Notes under the pieces: model-generated | Databases searched by the model: none | What the model saw: only the letters and a program-made list of their open reading frames with translations | What the model was told of the DNA's origin: nothing | Program-made: the position numbers and the translations under genes | Part shown: positions 36,801 to 37,210 of the stretch, piece after piece | Position numbering within the stretch: the first letter of the stretch is position 1 | Layout: each line of letters begins with the position of its first letter | NCBI GenBank assembly: GCA_030706465.1 | Contig: JAUZOM010000016.1 | Location: 1-37,210 of the forward strand | From: Bacteroidota bacterium | GTDB lineage: Bacteria; Bacteroidota; Bacteroidia; Bacteroidales; Paludibacteraceae | Reading direction: 5' to 3' | Length of the DNA: 37,210 nucleotides

Positions 36801-37000
36801 CACTTCCGTATAGTGATGAAGAGTTAGAAAAAGTCGAATATAAAATTGATCTTCCGCAAAGCAACAAGACGGTACTTTGTATAAGTCACCAGACGTTGGG
36901 TGTCGGGTCGAACGGATGCGGGCCAAGACCGCTTGAACCATACACGGTATATGCTAAACCGACAACTTTCAGTTATGAAATTCAATTATTAAAGCAATAG
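33824..37000 (+). CDS. GH2 beta-galactosidase, secreted
   Basis: A 1058-aa LacZ-like enzyme that removes terminal beta-linked galactose. The N-terminus is a signal peptide (about residues 1-21). The GH2 domains come in the usual order: sugar-binding jelly roll (about 70-235), immunoglobulin-like domain (about 240-350), TIM barrel (about 350-650) and a C-terminal beta-galactosidase small-chain domain (about 780-1055, with FGRGPMENYADRK). The acid/base Glu498 is in WSLGNECG and the nucleophile Glu565 in YLCEYAHAM. It is a single gene ending at a strong terminator. The export signal separates it from cytoplasmic LacZ and points to extracellular or periplasmic glycan trimming. Confidence 0.94.
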   Translation: MRKKSVIVSLFAVIALIANANNAVTSNADTVVNGAFIPKEIEDPECLGINKEPYHAILMPYAGLTEALKANRHASSWCMSLNGPWKFNWVAWPQQRPVDFYKPSYDVAGWKEIRVPSNWQVEGYGTPYYSNYNYIFQKDFPRIMSTPPRKFTAYTERNPVGSYRREFTLPASWKGRRIFVTFDGVDAGFFLWINGKKVGYSVNSRNAAEFDLTRYVKPGKNTIAAEVYRFTTGSYLEDQDMWRLSGIFRNVTLWSTPQEHIRDFAIKTNLDKQYRDADMVVTAKVKNYGNKAIGANQLQVELYDGASLLKGTTNTTTIPALKAGEEVTLNISVPVNNPQKWTAETPKLYTAVLKINQGNQTVETLSSRTGFRTIEIKNRVFMVNGTPIKLKGVNRHENWPNNGHAITEEQMIRDIELIKQANCNHVRTCHYSDDPRWYELCDEYGIYLVAEANLESHGAWNEFNEEPRIKAAIIDRNVANVENFKNHPSVIIWSLGNECGSGGSNFRAALKTIKTIDPTRPTHYQGFGIGKNNPADLESDMYTSVDAVEKNAKNDSLSKPFYLCEYAHAMFNSMGSVKEYNDLFNNYPSLLGGAIWEWQDQGIYNNRDPKHPITAFGGGFGEYPNDHYFIHKGVVFSNRSLKPHYPELKHAYQWIGITAEDLAKGEIRIQNRYQFINLDEFSASWTLSENGQEIDRGDINLPTIAPFNEKTIAIPCKVAIAKPGADYYLRISFALSNDQLWAKKGYEVASQQFKLPIAVPAIQTDASKKTLTLVQDDHQASVNGDGFSLTFDKTSGTFTKIEKNDINLLAKDGGPMLHLWRAPHQIDDMWAYKDWSEFGLTNLNWSASDIKVTQKTPSSIIIAATLTGEGKKDFKVTHQVLYTILGDGSVKVDNTVNSTNPDLVVARMGVRLLLDKQFDQFSYFGRGPMENYADRKLGFDINLYHSVVKEQLTPYEKPMECGNHEDVKWAMLQNAAGNGIVVKSNESPLQVSALPYSDEELEKVEYKIDLPQSNKTVLCISHQTLGVGSNGCGPRPLEPYTVYAKPTTFSYEIQLLKQ

Positions 37001-37019
37001 AAGAAGATAAGAGTAATTT

Positions 37020-37062
37020 AAAAAGGCAAGCTCACTAAGTTTTAGTGAGCTTGCCTTTTTTT
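37020..37062 (+). terminator. Rho-independent terminator after the GH2 gene
   Basis: AAAAGGCAAGCTCACTAA at 37021-37038 pairs perfectly with its complement at 37042-37059 across a 3-nt loop, flanked by A-run and T-run. It would also work on the minus strand, where it faces the tRNA gene. Confidence 0.93.
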
Positions 37063-37175
37063 CTAAGTTATCTGTTCCCAATATATACAATGGTATGTAT
37101 GCTATATTTCGAATACAAGACTTACCATCACAAAAAAAGGCCAAACAATTTAATGTATGACCTTGATTTCTTTTG

Positions 37176-37210
37176 TGGGCGTTGAGGGATTCGAACCCCC
37201 GACCCTCTGC
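37176..37210 (-). tRNA. tRNA 3' end, cut by the window edge
   Basis: The minus strand reads the T arm GGGGG-TTCGAAT-CCCTC followed by the acceptor strand AACGCCC and a discriminator A at 37176. CCA is not encoded. The 5' part and the anticodon lie outside the window, so the amino acid cannot be assigned. Confidence 0.85.

Overview
The window looks like a chromosomal stretch from a Bacteroidota bacterium, most likely order Bacteroidales. Several promoters carry the TAnnTTTG -7 box typical of that phylum. The GH43-family protein ends in a type IX secretion (T9SS) type-A sorting domain, and the fucose and rhamnose genes match the Bacteroides arrangement (RhaI, RhaT and an AraC regulator; FucI, FucP, a GntR regulator and a RhaB-like kinase). 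I cannot fix the genus from sequence alone. The theme is breakdown of deoxy-sugar-containing glycans, followed by a housekeeping gene (radA) and a small HipA-like kinase module.

Layout: 1-5.2 kb holds a GH31 gene (+) and a GH92 gene (-) that converge on one strong hairpin. 5.2-9.1 kb is a rhamnose operon, rhaI-rhaT (+), with its own promoter and terminator, followed by an AraC-type regulator. 9.2-14.9 kb (-) encodes a large GH106 alpha-L-rhamnosidase and a GH43-like enzyme with an inserted discoidin-like domain and a T9SS tail. 14.9-16.5 kb has no intact gene: it holds a short signal-peptide-like ORF, an 11-bp-phased palindromic element, a transposase N-terminal relic, a possible isomerase relic and nested inverted repeats. 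16.5-27.8 kb (-) is the fucose-type cluster: two class II aldolases, a rhamnulokinase-family kinase, fucI, a GH29 fucosidase, a GntR regulator, fucP and a mutarotase. 27.8-29.2 kb is a second intergenic desert with further 11-bp-phased palindromic DNA. 29.2-32.1 kb carries a MATE transporter and radA (+). 32.1-33.7 kb has a decayed 5' copy of a HipA-like kinase gene, then the intact kinase gene overlapping a DUF3037 gene (+). 33.8-37.0 kb is a GH2 beta-galactosidase with a strong terminator, and the window ends inside a minus-strand tRNA.

How the genes fit together: secreted glycosidases (GH106, GH29, GH2, GH92, GH31, GH43-like) would release rhamnose, fucose, galactose and other sugars. RhaT and FucP import the 6-deoxyhexoses, the RhaM-type mutarotase and the isomerases RhaI and FucI convert them to ketoses, and a single kinase plus two class II aldolases would split the phosphorylated ketose into DHAP and lactaldehyde. 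The rhamnose operon here has no kinase or aldolase, while the fucose cluster carries a RhaB-family kinase and a RhaD-like aldolase, so the two pathways may share enzymes. No lactaldehyde reductase and no SusC/SusD pair are present in the window.

The observations most worth follow-up are the 11-bp-phased palindromic intergenic elements, the HipA-like/DUF3037 pair with its decayed upstream copy, and the tandem aldolase whose second half has lost its metal and catalytic residues.
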